Shown one piece after another: positions 20,233 to 29,704 of a DNA stretch of 64,000 nucleotides. Below the pieces are notes generated by a model. The model made no database searches. It was given only the letters and a program-made list of their open reading frames with translations, and was not told the DNA's origin. Origin of the DNA: Pseudomonadota bacterium (GTDB lineage: Bacteria; Pseudomonadota; Gammaproteobacteria; Burkholderiales; JAJZQI01); contig JAJZQI010000004.1 of assembly GCA_021851875.1 (NCBI GenBank), positions 120,536-184,535 on the forward strand. Direction: 5' to 3'. The position numbers and the translations under genes were made by a program. Numbering within the stretch: position 1 is the first letter of the stretch; each line of letters begins with the position of its first letter.

Positions 20233-21234
20233 TCAGGACTTTTTCTCCGCCCAATAACTGAGCACGTTACGCAAACTCCCGGGGGCATCCCGCATGTCCA
20301 TCCGCGCCAGCAATTGGCGGGACTGCGCGTATTCTCCCCGGCGAAAATGCAATTCGGCCAGCCAGGGAATAATGCGGCTGTGCGGCATCCCGAGATTTTG
20401 CGCCTTCTGGTAAGCGGCGGCGGCCGCATCATAGTGACCCGTCTGCTGCAGCAGCTTGGCCTGCTGTACCAGCAGCGCGGGATCGTCCGGCATCCACTCG
20501 AGTGCCTGGCGTGTGTACATCTGCGCCTGTTCGATGGCGAAATCACGCACGTCGCCCTGCACCAGCCCCTGATAAATCAGCTCGCTATATAGCCCGCCCA
20601 AACGCCGCCGGGCCGTGTAGCGGGCAAATTCGCTATCAGCCTGGGCCAGCCGATCGCGCTCCTCGTGGATGCGATTATTCAGCTGCTGCTCCTGCGTATC
20701 CAGCATGCCATAGGCCAGCAAGCGTACGTCGTCCACCGGGTCGGTCAACACCTGCCGCAGCACGCCGCCGGACAAACGGGTCGGCATGGTCTGAAACAGC
20801 ATCAGCGCCTTCAGGCGCGCCTCAAGCGGCGTGTGGATATTGAGCAGACGGGAGCGCGCGCCCCCCGGACCGAAGCGCTCGTGCCCGCCCTTGCGCGTTT
20901 GCGCATAGGCGGGAAGGGTGGTCTCGCCGATCTCGAGAAACCCTGCCCGCCGCTCCCGGCGATAATAAATCAGCAAGGCCAGCAGCAGACCCAAGGCGCC
21001 GAAAAGAGGAACAAAGAAGCTGCTGGCGAACACCAGCACCGTCTCCCAAAAGAAATCCCGCCCGGGACGACGGAAAAAGATACTCTGGGCCAGCAGGGCC
21101 AGCAGCAAGCTGGCCAGCGCATGCAGCGTAAAGAAGCCGGCCAGCGTCCAGCCACTCCCCTCCCCGTTGAGCAAAGCCAGCGCACCCCATTCGAGCGCGA
21201 CAACCGCCGTTCCCTGTTTAAACGCGATGGACAC
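20233..21234 (-). CDS. pelE: Pel biosynthesis inner-membrane TPR protein PelE
   Basis: Two N-terminal TM segments then TPR-like region; position between pelD and pelF. GTG start at 21234 proposed (VSIAFKQGTAVVALEWGALALL), overlapping pelD by 17 bp. Confidence 0.85.
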   Translation of the reverse strand: MSIAFKQGTAVVALEWGALALLNGEGSGWTLAGFFTLHALASLLLALLAQSIFFRRPGRDFFWETVLVFASSFFVPLFGALGLLLALLIYYRRERRAGFLEIGETTLPAYAQTRKGGHERFGPGGARSRLLNIHTPLEARLKALMLFQTMPTRLSGGVLRQVLTDPVDDVRLLAYGMLDTQEQQLNNRIHEERDRLAQADSEFARYTARRRLGGLYSELIYQGLVQGDVRDFAIEQAQMYTRQALEWMPDDPALLVQQAKLLQQTGHYDAAAAAYQKAQNLGMPHSRIIPWLAELHFRRGEYAQSRQLLARMDMRDAPGSLRNVLSYWAEKKS

Positions 21235-22549
21235 AGTGCCCCAGCATTTCCTGTATGTGTTGCGCCGGATCGGCCGTATCCAAATCCACGCTTTCCGCCT
21301 GCACGCCATAAGCGGCGAAGTCTTGCCCGGCCCGTTCCCGCAATATCTGCTCGACCCGATCGAAATAGCCTTCCGCTGCATGCTCGTTGCTGAGCGGCAT
21401 GAGTGTGACATAGAGCGACCACCCCTCTACGCGCGTCTCCCACACCATATCAAGACCACGTCTCTGCCGGCGCAGTTGTTGCAGCACATCGCCCGTTTCC
21501 GCCCGTTCGGGAAAAGCCAGCGCGGTGACGCGGCTCTCCACCCCGTGCAGATAATTCATCTGCGCCAGACGCGCCAACTCGGCGCAGAAATCGTCCGGCG
21601 CCTGATCCAGGCTCTGCTTAACATCGGTCAACTGGGACAAAACGCTGATGCTGTCCGCATAGTACTCCAGCAACACCAGCAGCATCTGCAGGACATCTTG
21701 CTGCAGGGCGAAGAACGGCATCCGTTCGACCGTGAGGAACCCCAGCAAGCGCTTTTCGCTGTTCATGACCGGCGCGGCGATGATGTATCGCAAGGGCAGT
21801 TCGTCATCGACGTCGTCGCTTTGCAGATGCGACAGCACCCGCCGGCTCAGGGCGTGGTGCACCAACGGGTCGGTCAAGCTCAGTTCGGCCGTTTCACCCA
21901 AGGTCGCCGCAGCGATCATTTCGGGTGTTTGTCCATCGCGCACGGGGTACAGCGAGGCCACTTCCAGCTGACAATATTGCGCCAACAGCCCCATCAAATC
22001 GGCCGCGCCGGGCAGTTCGCCTGGCGCGGCGGCAATGCGGGCCAAATCGCGAATGCGTTGAATGGCATCGCGCAGCGTCACCGGGCGGCTGATGAATTCC
22101 TGCTCCAGCCGCTCATGCGACATGCGCAGCAGATAGTGCTCGCGCGTCAGCCTGCCCAGGCGGGCGTCGATGTAGCCGCGCGCTTCCTCCATACGACGCA
22201 GGCGCGTTTGCCACATGTCGCTGAATTCGCCGCTCAGCATGGCGGCGAAGAAACCGCCAACAAAGTAGTCCTGCGGGAAAGGCAGGCTGGCCGCTTGGCT
22301 GTGCGTCCAGAATAGCCAGCCGCCGAGCAGCAGCAACGAGGCAAACAAGGCGCCGACAAAACCATAACGCAATGCCAGGAGGATGACCATCAGCCATGGC
22401 CAAGGGAATCCGCCGCCCGCCGCAAACGGATCGGCCGGACTCAACCAGCTCATCAGCAGGAACAGCAGCGCCATGAACAGCGGCACTTCCCACCAGCCGC
22501 TTCTGACGGCAAACGCCTGCTCGCGCAGGCGGAACAGCCAGCGCCGCAC
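21218..22549 (-). CDS. pelD: c-di-GMP receptor PelD (TM-GAF-degenerate GGDEF)
   Basis: 443 aa; N-terminal TM helices; QRRGLDMVWETRVEGW contains an RxxD I-site-like motif; position in pel operon. Confidence 0.92.
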   Translation of the reverse strand: MRRWLFRLREQAFAVRSGWWEVPLFMALLFLLMSWLSPADPFAAGGGFPWPWLMVILLALRYGFVGALFASLLLLGGWLFWTHSQAASLPFPQDYFVGGFFAAMLSGEFSDMWQTRLRRMEEARGYIDARLGRLTREHYLLRMSHERLEQEFISRPVTLRDAIQRIRDLARIAAAPGELPGAADLMGLLAQYCQLEVASLYPVRDGQTPEMIAAATLGETAELSLTDPLVHHALSRRVLSHLQSDDVDDELPLRYIIAAPVMNSEKRLLGFLTVERMPFFALQQDVLQMLLVLLEYYADSISVLSQLTDVKQSLDQAPDDFCAELARLAQMNYLHGVESRVTALAFPERAETGDVLQQLRRQRRGLDMVWETRVEGWSLYVTLMPLSNEHAAEGYFDRVEQILRERAGQDFAAYGVQAESVDLDTADPAQHIQEMLGHCVHRV

Positions 22550-23073
22550 TACTTCACCGCATCCGCAATCAAACCGCGGATCAGCTTCTGCGCCACGGCG
22601 GACAAGCCGTCCCGGCTCCAGCCGCTCTTGGAGGCCGCACCGCTCCAGATCACCTTGCCGCTGCCGACATCGATCACCTGCAGGGTAATGCCCACGGCGG
22701 GCTCGCCATCCACGCCGACTTTATAGCGCCACTCCTCCACAGAACCCGTCAGGGCGTATTGCATGCCCTGCGATTTGGCCCATTCAAGCGCGGCATCCTG
22801 CCCCCGGCGCTGCGACGGTTCGAGCAAAGTGTCATCGCTCAGGCTGGCGGGATAGGGCGTCACATCCCGCACTCCCTCGCTGCGCAGCAGACTCTCCGCC
22901 AAACCCTCGGCGCGCAACCCGGCTTGCGGAGTTTCCGTGTGATTCACGATAGGCAGCATGGCCCAGCGTGCACTCTTGTCCGCAGGTGCAGGCGAAGAAA
23001 CGGTATCCACGGTTGCGCATCCCGCCAAACCCAACAGCACAGCTGCCAGACCAATTTTATGCATTCCTCTCAT
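22549..23073 (-). CDS. pelC: Pel outer-membrane-associated lipoprotein PelC
   Basis: Lipobox-like LLGLAGCATV; MLPIVNHTETPQAGLRAEGLAESLL; between pelB and pelD. Confidence 0.9.
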   Translation of the reverse strand: MRGMHKIGLAAVLLGLAGCATVDTVSSPAPADKSARWAMLPIVNHTETPQAGLRAEGLAESLLRSEGVRDVTPYPASLSDDTLLEPSQRRGQDAALEWAKSQGMQYALTGSVEEWRYKVGVDGEPAVGITLQVIDVGSGKVIWSGAASKSGWSRDGLSAVAQKLIRGLIADAVK

Positions 23074-23115
23074 GTCACCCTTCCCCGTTCTTATTCCCAA
23101 ACCGATGAGCCAATG

Positions 23116-26100
23116 TTAATAATACCACTCATAGCGCATGAGCCACCGCCGTTCGTACCCCCCCAGACTGCCGCCTTTGACGACATTGGCCAGCAGCATC
23201 AGCTTGTCCCCGCCGAACACCGATCCAGCGGCGCCTATGCTGCCGTTCCAGCCCGAACCGAATACCGAGTGATAACTCAAACCCGCCGTGGCGATTGGCC
23301 GCCAGGCACGCGAATAACGCCCCACCAATGCCTCATTCCAGCCCAAACTCAGGTCATACATGCGATAGTTCTCGGGCAAATAGGCCAGCACCGGATTCAC
23401 CTGCTGCATCGGCGCGCCACACAGCGTATTCACCGGCAGCCCCCCCAAAACCTCCGTCAGGTTGGCCGCCAACTCAGCATAGCGCTGCGGATCCGAACGG
23501 AACAATGCCTCAAGCTGCTGCGCATCACTGCAATCGTATGAACCGTCGGCGTTGTACTTCCAATACTGCCCGGCCAGATGGACATTCCACTCGGGCCACT
23601 CCTGCCGCAGGTGATAGCTCACCTCCCAACCTTTGCCGCGACCACTGCCCATGTATGTATTGTTCTGCGAAAAATAGCGCGCCGCCTCGACTTGTCCGGT
23701 AAAGCTCCACGAGCGCCCCAGACTCCATGTCAGTGTCGCCCCGGCAGCATCCTTCATGCCCGCCATGCGCAACAGCGCGGTATCCGTAGCGCGCACATTG
23801 TTAGCATAGCTCAAACGCGCCTCAAAGCCACTCGCCAAACGCGGCAGCCAGCTCACTTGCTGGCCGACGAAGTGGTGTACATACTGCTGATCCAGCCAGC
23901 TGACAGCAAATATGCCGAGCCCCGTTTCCGCGTGAATGCCGGCCATTGCCGTTCGCCCCTGGCTGGTCAGCTCTGGCAGCGTCGTGTAGTCGCCGATTTT
24001 CAGACTTTCCCGCCGCACCGCAGCATCAACCGCCCAGTGCGGCGCCATCCAGCTGCGCACGTCCACGCCCTGGGTATAGCTTGTCAACGCGTCCAGCTTG
24101 TCGCGCCCGGCCTCTGCCGCCACATGATCCGCCCCGTCCAATAGGGCGTCGGCCGTTTTCTCATGGACTTCGTCGCTGTGCGGCAACGTCTCCAGCGACT
24201 CGAAGCCTTCGGTCTGCTCCGACGTTCGCCGCTCGGTTATCTCATCCGCCTCAAGTTGACTGAGGATAGGCAGACGATCGGCGGCATGATCGAGCAAATC
24301 GGCCAATTTCTGTCTGTCGTTTTCCCCCAGCGCCAGCAGCACCTCGGCGTACACCGGTCGCGCAAGGGTACGGGCATAGTTTTTCATCATCCAGGCACGC
24401 GCGGCGGGGTAATTTTGCTGCTCCAGCAACCAGGACAGCAGCAATTCCTTGCGCTGGGCCTGCCATTCCGTTTCCGCCCGCAAGCCGCGAGCGGTCAAGG
24501 CCGGTTTTGGCTGATCGACGCCGTCACCCGCATCCTGGCGCAACAGTTGCCGCAGCGCGCGCAGGCTCGGGTCGCCGGGCGCAAATTGCAGGGTCAGGCG
24601 AATCTCGGCCAGCATGCGCTGTTTCGCCGCCGTGTCGGCCACAGCCGGCGTTTGCCGCAATTGCAGCCAGGCACGCCGGCGCGCCTGCCAGGCGGCATCG
24701 GTATTGCCCGCCTGATCAAGCGAGTCGGCCACGTTCTGCCACCATAAATAGCTGCGCGCGCTGTCCGGCTGACTGCGGTAATAGGCCAGCGCGCGCTGCG
24801 GATTATTGAGCACCGTGTAAGCCGCCGCCAGCGCTTCGGCGAAACGCGGGTCGTGCCGGGCAGCGGCTTCCCACTGCTGCAGCCACGCGCCGATCAGCGA
24901 CCGGTCTTCGCGATTATTCAGCAGCCACAAATACGCCAGCTGTACATTGCTGTCGCCCGGATTCAACGCCAGCGCCGCCTGATAATCACGCTGCGCGGCA
25001 TCCATCCGGCCGAGGCGTTCGAAATACCCTGCCCGCGCGGCCAGGAAAGTCGGCTGTTGCTGCAAAGCGGTCAGCTGTTCCGGACGCAATTCAGCAAGCA
25101 ATTGCCTGATCCGCTCAACCGCCCCTTCCTGGGTATAAAGACCGATCGCCTGCACCAGATCGCCCGTATCACCGAAGCGGCGCCAATTTTCTTCCGCCAC
25201 CTGGGCCGCTTCCAGCGGGAATGACAGCTGCAACAGCGACACCAGGTTACGCATTTCCAGGTCACCGGCCTGCCCAGTTTGCCGCAGCCGGCGGTATGCC
25301 TCGCGCGCCTCGTCGGCATTGCTGTAAGCTAACGCCAGGCGGGCATAAACCTGCCAGAACAGAACGTCGGCCGGGCCGGCCGCATCACGCGCCTGCCGCA
25401 ATGCGTCCAGCGCCTTGTCGGGTTCGGCCCGGGCAAAAAGCAGACTGGCCTCCCGCACAGCCCAATCGGGCCTGGCGCCAAAACGGTTGCGCAAATCCTG
25501 CCAAGCCTGCAAGGCCACCGCCATATTGCCGGAACGTTCCGCCAGCTCCGCCCGCATGATCCCGAACTCGACTTGCGGACGCCGTTGCATGGCTTGCGCC
25601 AGATCGCCCAGGGCCAGTTCGGGGCGCCCCAGCCTTTCCGCCAGCCGCACCTCCTCACGCCACAAATCCAGGTCATTGGGGCGCGCCTGCAGATGATGAC
25701 GCAAGGCCAGCCAGAGGGCCTCGTCGTCGAACAGGCCGGGCGCCAGCCGCAGAACACCCTGCCAGGCCGTTTCATCCTGCCCGGTCTGCGCCAGATAAAG
25801 CCACTGCTGCAGCGCCAGTTGCGGTTCCCCGCTCCATTCGGCCACTTGCGCCAGGCGCCGGCGCCATTCGAGTAATTCGGGCGCTTGCTGCACCGCCAGC
25901 TTTGCCACTTTGAGGGCGTCTTTCAAATTGCTGTTGGCCAGAAAGGCATCGAAGCTGAGCTTGTACAGACGATCGTTGAACGGCAGCACGCCGCCCTCGG
26001 TCGATACCAGCCGGATCTGGCTGCGCCACCAGAACGACAGACGCAGCATCATGCGGGCGAATTGCTCGGCCTTGGCGGGACGGTTGGCCGCCAGCGCGAG

Positions 26101-26910
26101 ACGCGTCAGCTTTTCCAGCACGATCGGATCGCGCGAAAAACCCTGCAGCTGCTGCTCGCCCTGCGTCAATGCCTCGTCAAGCAGATTACCGGATTGCAGA
26201 ACGGTCAAGGCGGACAGAAAATCATCCCGCGCCTCGTGGTAATCGGTATCATTCCAGCGCGCGGCAAAGTACATCTGCGCCGACAAGATATAGTCGCGCT
26301 GCCCCAGCGCGGTTCTCGCTCCCTCGCGCAGCCAGGCAGAACCCACCTTGAACTTGCTCGCCAGCACCTGTTCATACATGTCGTGGGCCAATTGCGCGTC
26401 ATTCAGCTGCCAGGCCAAGTTGGTGTAGGCATGGAATTGCGGATTGGCCGGGTTCAACTGGCTGAAATCGCGCCGCAGACGCTGCAACAATTCGCCGCGA
26501 GCCTGGGCACGCCCGCGCGAACCGACCGGCCAGTCATACATCAACTGCAAGTCAACTTCATAGGACAGCCAACGCGCTTCGGCCTGTATTTTACGATCGG
26601 GCGCATTGAGCAATTGCACCAGCGTCCTGCGGGCCTTGTCCGGTTCGTGCAATTCGAGCTGCACCCGCGCAAGCGCCATGCGCAAGGGGGCGTTACCCGG
26701 CTCATAGCGCAATTGCGCCTGCAGGTAACGCGCTGTCAGACCATCCGGCGCCTGGTTCTGCAGCAATGAACGCTGCAGTGTGTCGCTGGGGTAGAACAGC
26801 ACCAGCAGCAAGCCGACCACCCCTCCCATCAGCAAAACCGCCAAAGGAGTAAACAGCCGGGGGCGCAGCCTCAGCTCATGGACAGGTAAGGGTGATCGGG
26901 TCAGCTGCAT
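23116..26910 (-). CDS. pelB: Pel outer-membrane porin/TPR protein PelB
   Basis: ~1260 aa protein with single N-terminal TM, many TPR-like repeats and a C-terminal beta-barrel ending in ...RRWLMRYEWYY. ATG at 26910 proposed, overlapping pelA by 35 bp. Confidence 0.92.
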   Translation of the reverse strand: MQLTRSPLPVHELRLRPRLFTPLAVLLMGGVVGLLLVLFYPSDTLQRSLLQNQAPDGLTARYLQAQLRYEPGNAPLRMALARVQLELHEPDKARRTLVQLLNAPDRKIQAEARWLSYEVDLQLMYDWPVGSRGRAQARGELLQRLRRDFSQLNPANPQFHAYTNLAWQLNDAQLAHDMYEQVLASKFKVGSAWLREGARTALGQRDYILSAQMYFAARWNDTDYHEARDDFLSALTVLQSGNLLDEALTQGEQQLQGFSRDPIVLEKLTRLALAANRPAKAEQFARMMLRLSFWWRSQIRLVSTEGGVLPFNDRLYKLSFDAFLANSNLKDALKVAKLAVQQAPELLEWRRRLAQVAEWSGEPQLALQQWLYLAQTGQDETAWQGVLRLAPGLFDDEALWLALRHHLQARPNDLDLWREEVRLAERLGRPELALGDLAQAMQRRPQVEFGIMRAELAERSGNMAVALQAWQDLRNRFGARPDWAVREASLLFARAEPDKALDALRQARDAAGPADVLFWQVYARLALAYSNADEAREAYRRLRQTGQAGDLEMRNLVSLLQLSFPLEAAQVAEENWRRFGDTGDLVQAIGLYTQEGAVERIRQLLAELRPEQLTALQQQPTFLAARAGYFERLGRMDAAQRDYQAALALNPGDSNVQLAYLWLLNNREDRSLIGAWLQQWEAAARHDPRFAEALAAAYTVLNNPQRALAYYRSQPDSARSYLWWQNVADSLDQAGNTDAAWQARRRAWLQLRQTPAVADTAAKQRMLAEIRLTLQFAPGDPSLRALRQLLRQDAGDGVDQPKPALTARGLRAETEWQAQRKELLLSWLLEQQNYPAARAWMMKNYARTLARPVYAEVLLALGENDRQKLADLLDHAADRLPILSQLEADEITERRTSEQTEGFESLETLPHSDEVHEKTADALLDGADHVAAEAGRDKLDALTSYTQGVDVRSWMAPHWAVDAAVRRESLKIGDYTTLPELTSQGRTAMAGIHAETGLGIFAVSWLDQQYVHHFVGQQVSWLPRLASGFEARLSYANNVRATDTALLRMAGMKDAAGATLTWSLGRSWSFTGQVEAARYFSQNNTYMGSGRGKGWEVSYHLRQEWPEWNVHLAGQYWKYNADGSYDCSDAQQLEALFRSDPQRYAELAANLTEVLGGLPVNTLCGAPMQQVNPVLAYLPENYRMYDLSLGWNEALVGRYSRAWRPIATAGLSYHSVFGSGWNGSIGAAGSVFGGDKLMLLANVVKGGSLGGYERRWLMRYEWYY

Positions 26911-29659
26911 GGGCCGCCAGGGCAAAATAACTGTTGGTCTTATCGCGCCGTACCGGACGCAATGGCGTTTTCGCCAATTCAAGCCTGCAGTTGGCGGGCA
27001 TGCGTAGCGACCACGCCAGCGGCATTTCCCCGCGCAGGGCAAAGCGGATTGCGCCGTCAGGCATGCGCTGCCAGTAAGCCAGACGGGCATTGGCTGTAGC
27101 AAGCTCCGGCGCATTATCGGCCGACGGGCGCAGAACCAGTCGGGCATCGCCCTCCCCGCTCAGGCTGACATAACGCATGTCCCCATCATCGGTATAGCCG
27201 ACCACACCGGTACTTGCAACCATATCCGGCACGCCCATTGCCGAAGGAATGCGCACAGTACGCAGGCTGCCGTCATTGCGGATCACCCAGGCATCGCCTT
27301 CACGCGCCACGGCAGTACGCCCGAACTGGCGCGCCAGATGCGCCCATTGCGACGGCCAGATCCAGTGCAAAGGCTGACTCAAGGCCCAACGGTACACGTC
27401 GTCCAGCGCCTGCAAGGAGGCTCGCTTGGCGGCCGAGTAAGCATGGTAGTAGATATCGATTGGCTTGAGCCGATAAGGCGAGCCGGTCATCCGGTAGGTT
27501 TCGATCACATGCTCGTAGCCGTAGTACGGGCCGCGCCAGTTATTGGTATAGATGTTTTCGTTGGTCTCCGGCGCGAAGGGCTGGAACAACGGACCGCGCT
27601 GGATGCCCAGCGGATAAACCCGCGTCATGCTGGGATTCTGCCGGGTAACGCTGGTTTCCCCGCCATTCATGTTTTCCAGGCCAAGATCATGGACCTGCTG
27701 CAACGCTTCCTGCGACGGCAGCGCATCGCCGCTCCAGAGAAACAGCTTCACCTGTTTTCCCGGAGGTGCCAAACGCTGGTTGATATAATCGACCGAGCCC
27801 TTGATCTCCCGCTGCAGATCAAACCGATACCCCTTGATCGGCAAATTGTAGGCCACATCCTTTTCCCCCTTGACCTCCGCCGGGGTTGCGAACTCGCCCT
27901 TTTTCTCCACCATTTCCCATTCAAAGGGATGGGAGTATGTGTGACTGGCAATCTCGACATTGGGGAGGCGGAAGATGGCTCGCGCCGCCTCTTCCAGACG
28001 CGGCGACAAGGCGGGATAAAGCTGCCCCGGGCCCACCTCGCCCTCGATCACGGACACGGCGGTCGGAACAGGGTAGCGCTGCAAAACCTCCGTCCGCAAC
28101 ACTTCCGGTGCGTAACGCCGTCCCGGCAATTCGGCCAACGACGGAAAACCGTCGCCGTCGACATGCGCAAAAGCCAGGCGCAAGCCATTTTCCGTCGTCG
28201 TATCCGGCATCGGCATGGCGGGCACCTGCAGGGCTGCGCGCATGAAAGCGAAGATCTGCGTTATCCACTGCAGCTGCCCCTTGCGGAAAGGATCGTCCTG
28301 CAACACGAAAGGAGCCAGCACATAGCCGCCCCAGGACGTGATCGCCGCCAGATCGGTACGCTGGCCGCCCACAACCTGCTGCAGCAGCACCCGCCCCTGC
28401 CCGCCGGCCAGCTGATAGCCAGGCGCATCCAACCGCGGCCGCGGCTGAACCTCCCAGCCGATCATCGTTCGATCCAACACCTGCAGCGCCGGCGCCGCAG
28501 CCGTCTGCGGCATGTCCACCGGACGGATTCCCAGGCGGGTGAGCAAACGGCCCCCATTGACTCCGAAATTGCCGATGAATACCAGCGGAATCTTGGCGGC
28601 CTGCTGTTTCAGCAGCCAGCTTTCATACCCGCTGCGCGCCGGCACCTCTTCCGGCAGCCAGGTGACGATACCCGCATAGCGACCGGTCAAGGAAAAGTCC
28701 GGCAGACCTTTACGGATATCCCAGTACTCCGGCACATAACCCCAGTACTCAATCGGCAAAGCGCCATACAGGTGTGCACTGCTGTCGCGCAACCGCGTGT
28801 CCTGACTGTCATACAGCAACAGCACTTTACGCGGCTGCACTTCACGCAGGCCGATGCCCAGCGCATCCAGCTCCGGCGTGCTGACCCAGGGAATGAAACC
28901 ATCCGCGCGAATTTGTTGCGCCGTCTGCCGCATGAGATCGCGCTCACCCGCGGCCACGTAATCAATCACCACCACAGGCAAGTGATAGGTGTCCTGCGCC
29001 TGCTTCAGCTGCGCCTTCAGCCACTGACGATCGGCTTCCGGCACGGCAACGAACCGCTTGCTGCCTTCATCCCAGCCCCGATAAAGCGATTCTGCCGCCA
29101 CCCCCCAAACCAGATCGTGTACCTGCGGCAACAGTTCGAAGCCGCGATTGAGAAACAATTGCGCCGCGGGATAGCGGGCCTTGATGCCGCGAATCAGCTG
29201 CACCAAGGCCTCAACCTGCCGGGCCCGCTCTTCCGGTGTTTTGGCGATGTGCTGGTAAGAATCCAGCGTATCGAGAAAGAAATTGCGGTACCCCCGCTGC
29301 CACAAAGGGGCGATTAAACGCTGCAAGACGAAATCCTGCCAGCCCGGCGCTGTTTGATCGATCACGCGTGATCCCCAGGCGGGGTTATCCCCCTTAAACC
29401 AGCCGACCGGAATGTCCTTGAACCAGGATTCCCACGGACCGGCCTCGCCAATGCTGACATACGCGAACAAACGCGTATGCGCAGTCTGATAGGGCTGCGG
29501 ATCCGGCACATGCGAGGGCTCCACGACCACGTCATCGAAAGCCTGCAGCTCCTCCAGCGGCGGATTCGCGCCATAGTGGAACGCGACTGCAGGCTCCGCC
29601 CATGCACTACGCAGGCACGATAAAACCAGCAGCAGGACAATGCCTTGCAGGATACGCAA
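26876..29659 (-). CDS. pelA: Pel deacetylase/hydrolase PelA
   Basis: Signal peptide; VAFHYGANPPLEELQAFDDVVVEPSHV GH114-like N-terminus; deacetylase-like LAFAHVDGDGFPS and EIASHTYSHPFEW. Confidence 0.95.
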   Translation of the reverse strand: MRILQGIVLLLVLSCLRSAWAEPAVAFHYGANPPLEELQAFDDVVVEPSHVPDPQPYQTAHTRLFAYVSIGEAGPWESWFKDIPVGWFKGDNPAWGSRVIDQTAPGWQDFVLQRLIAPLWQRGYRNFFLDTLDSYQHIAKTPEERARQVEALVQLIRGIKARYPAAQLFLNRGFELLPQVHDLVWGVAAESLYRGWDEGSKRFVAVPEADRQWLKAQLKQAQDTYHLPVVVIDYVAAGERDLMRQTAQQIRADGFIPWVSTPELDALGIGLREVQPRKVLLLYDSQDTRLRDSSAHLYGALPIEYWGYVPEYWDIRKGLPDFSLTGRYAGIVTWLPEEVPARSGYESWLLKQQAAKIPLVFIGNFGVNGGRLLTRLGIRPVDMPQTAAAPALQVLDRTMIGWEVQPRPRLDAPGYQLAGGQGRVLLQQVVGGQRTDLAAITSWGGYVLAPFVLQDDPFRKGQLQWITQIFAFMRAALQVPAMPMPDTTTENGLRLAFAHVDGDGFPSLAELPGRRYAPEVLRTEVLQRYPVPTAVSVIEGEVGPGQLYPALSPRLEEAARAIFRLPNVEIASHTYSHPFEWEMVEKKGEFATPAEVKGEKDVAYNLPIKGYRFDLQREIKGSVDYINQRLAPPGKQVKLFLWSGDALPSQEALQQVHDLGLENMNGGETSVTRQNPSMTRVYPLGIQRGPLFQPFAPETNENIYTNNWRGPYYGYEHVIETYRMTGSPYRLKPIDIYYHAYSAAKRASLQALDDVYRWALSQPLHWIWPSQWAHLARQFGRTAVAREGDAWVIRNDGSLRTVRIPSAMGVPDMVASTGVVGYTDDGDMRYVSLSGEGDARLVLRPSADNAPELATANARLAYWQRMPDGAIRFALRGEMPLAWSLRMPANCRLELAKTPLRPVRRDKTNSYFALAAHAADPITLTCP

Positions 29660-29704
29660 ACGAACTCCTCCGACACCCGTTGCAAGTGGGCCTTGTTATT
29701 TAAT

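Noticed and set aside
27338-29317. + strand ORF of 659 aa opposite pelA
   Set aside because: Shadow ORF; pelA on the minus strand has clear domain motifs.
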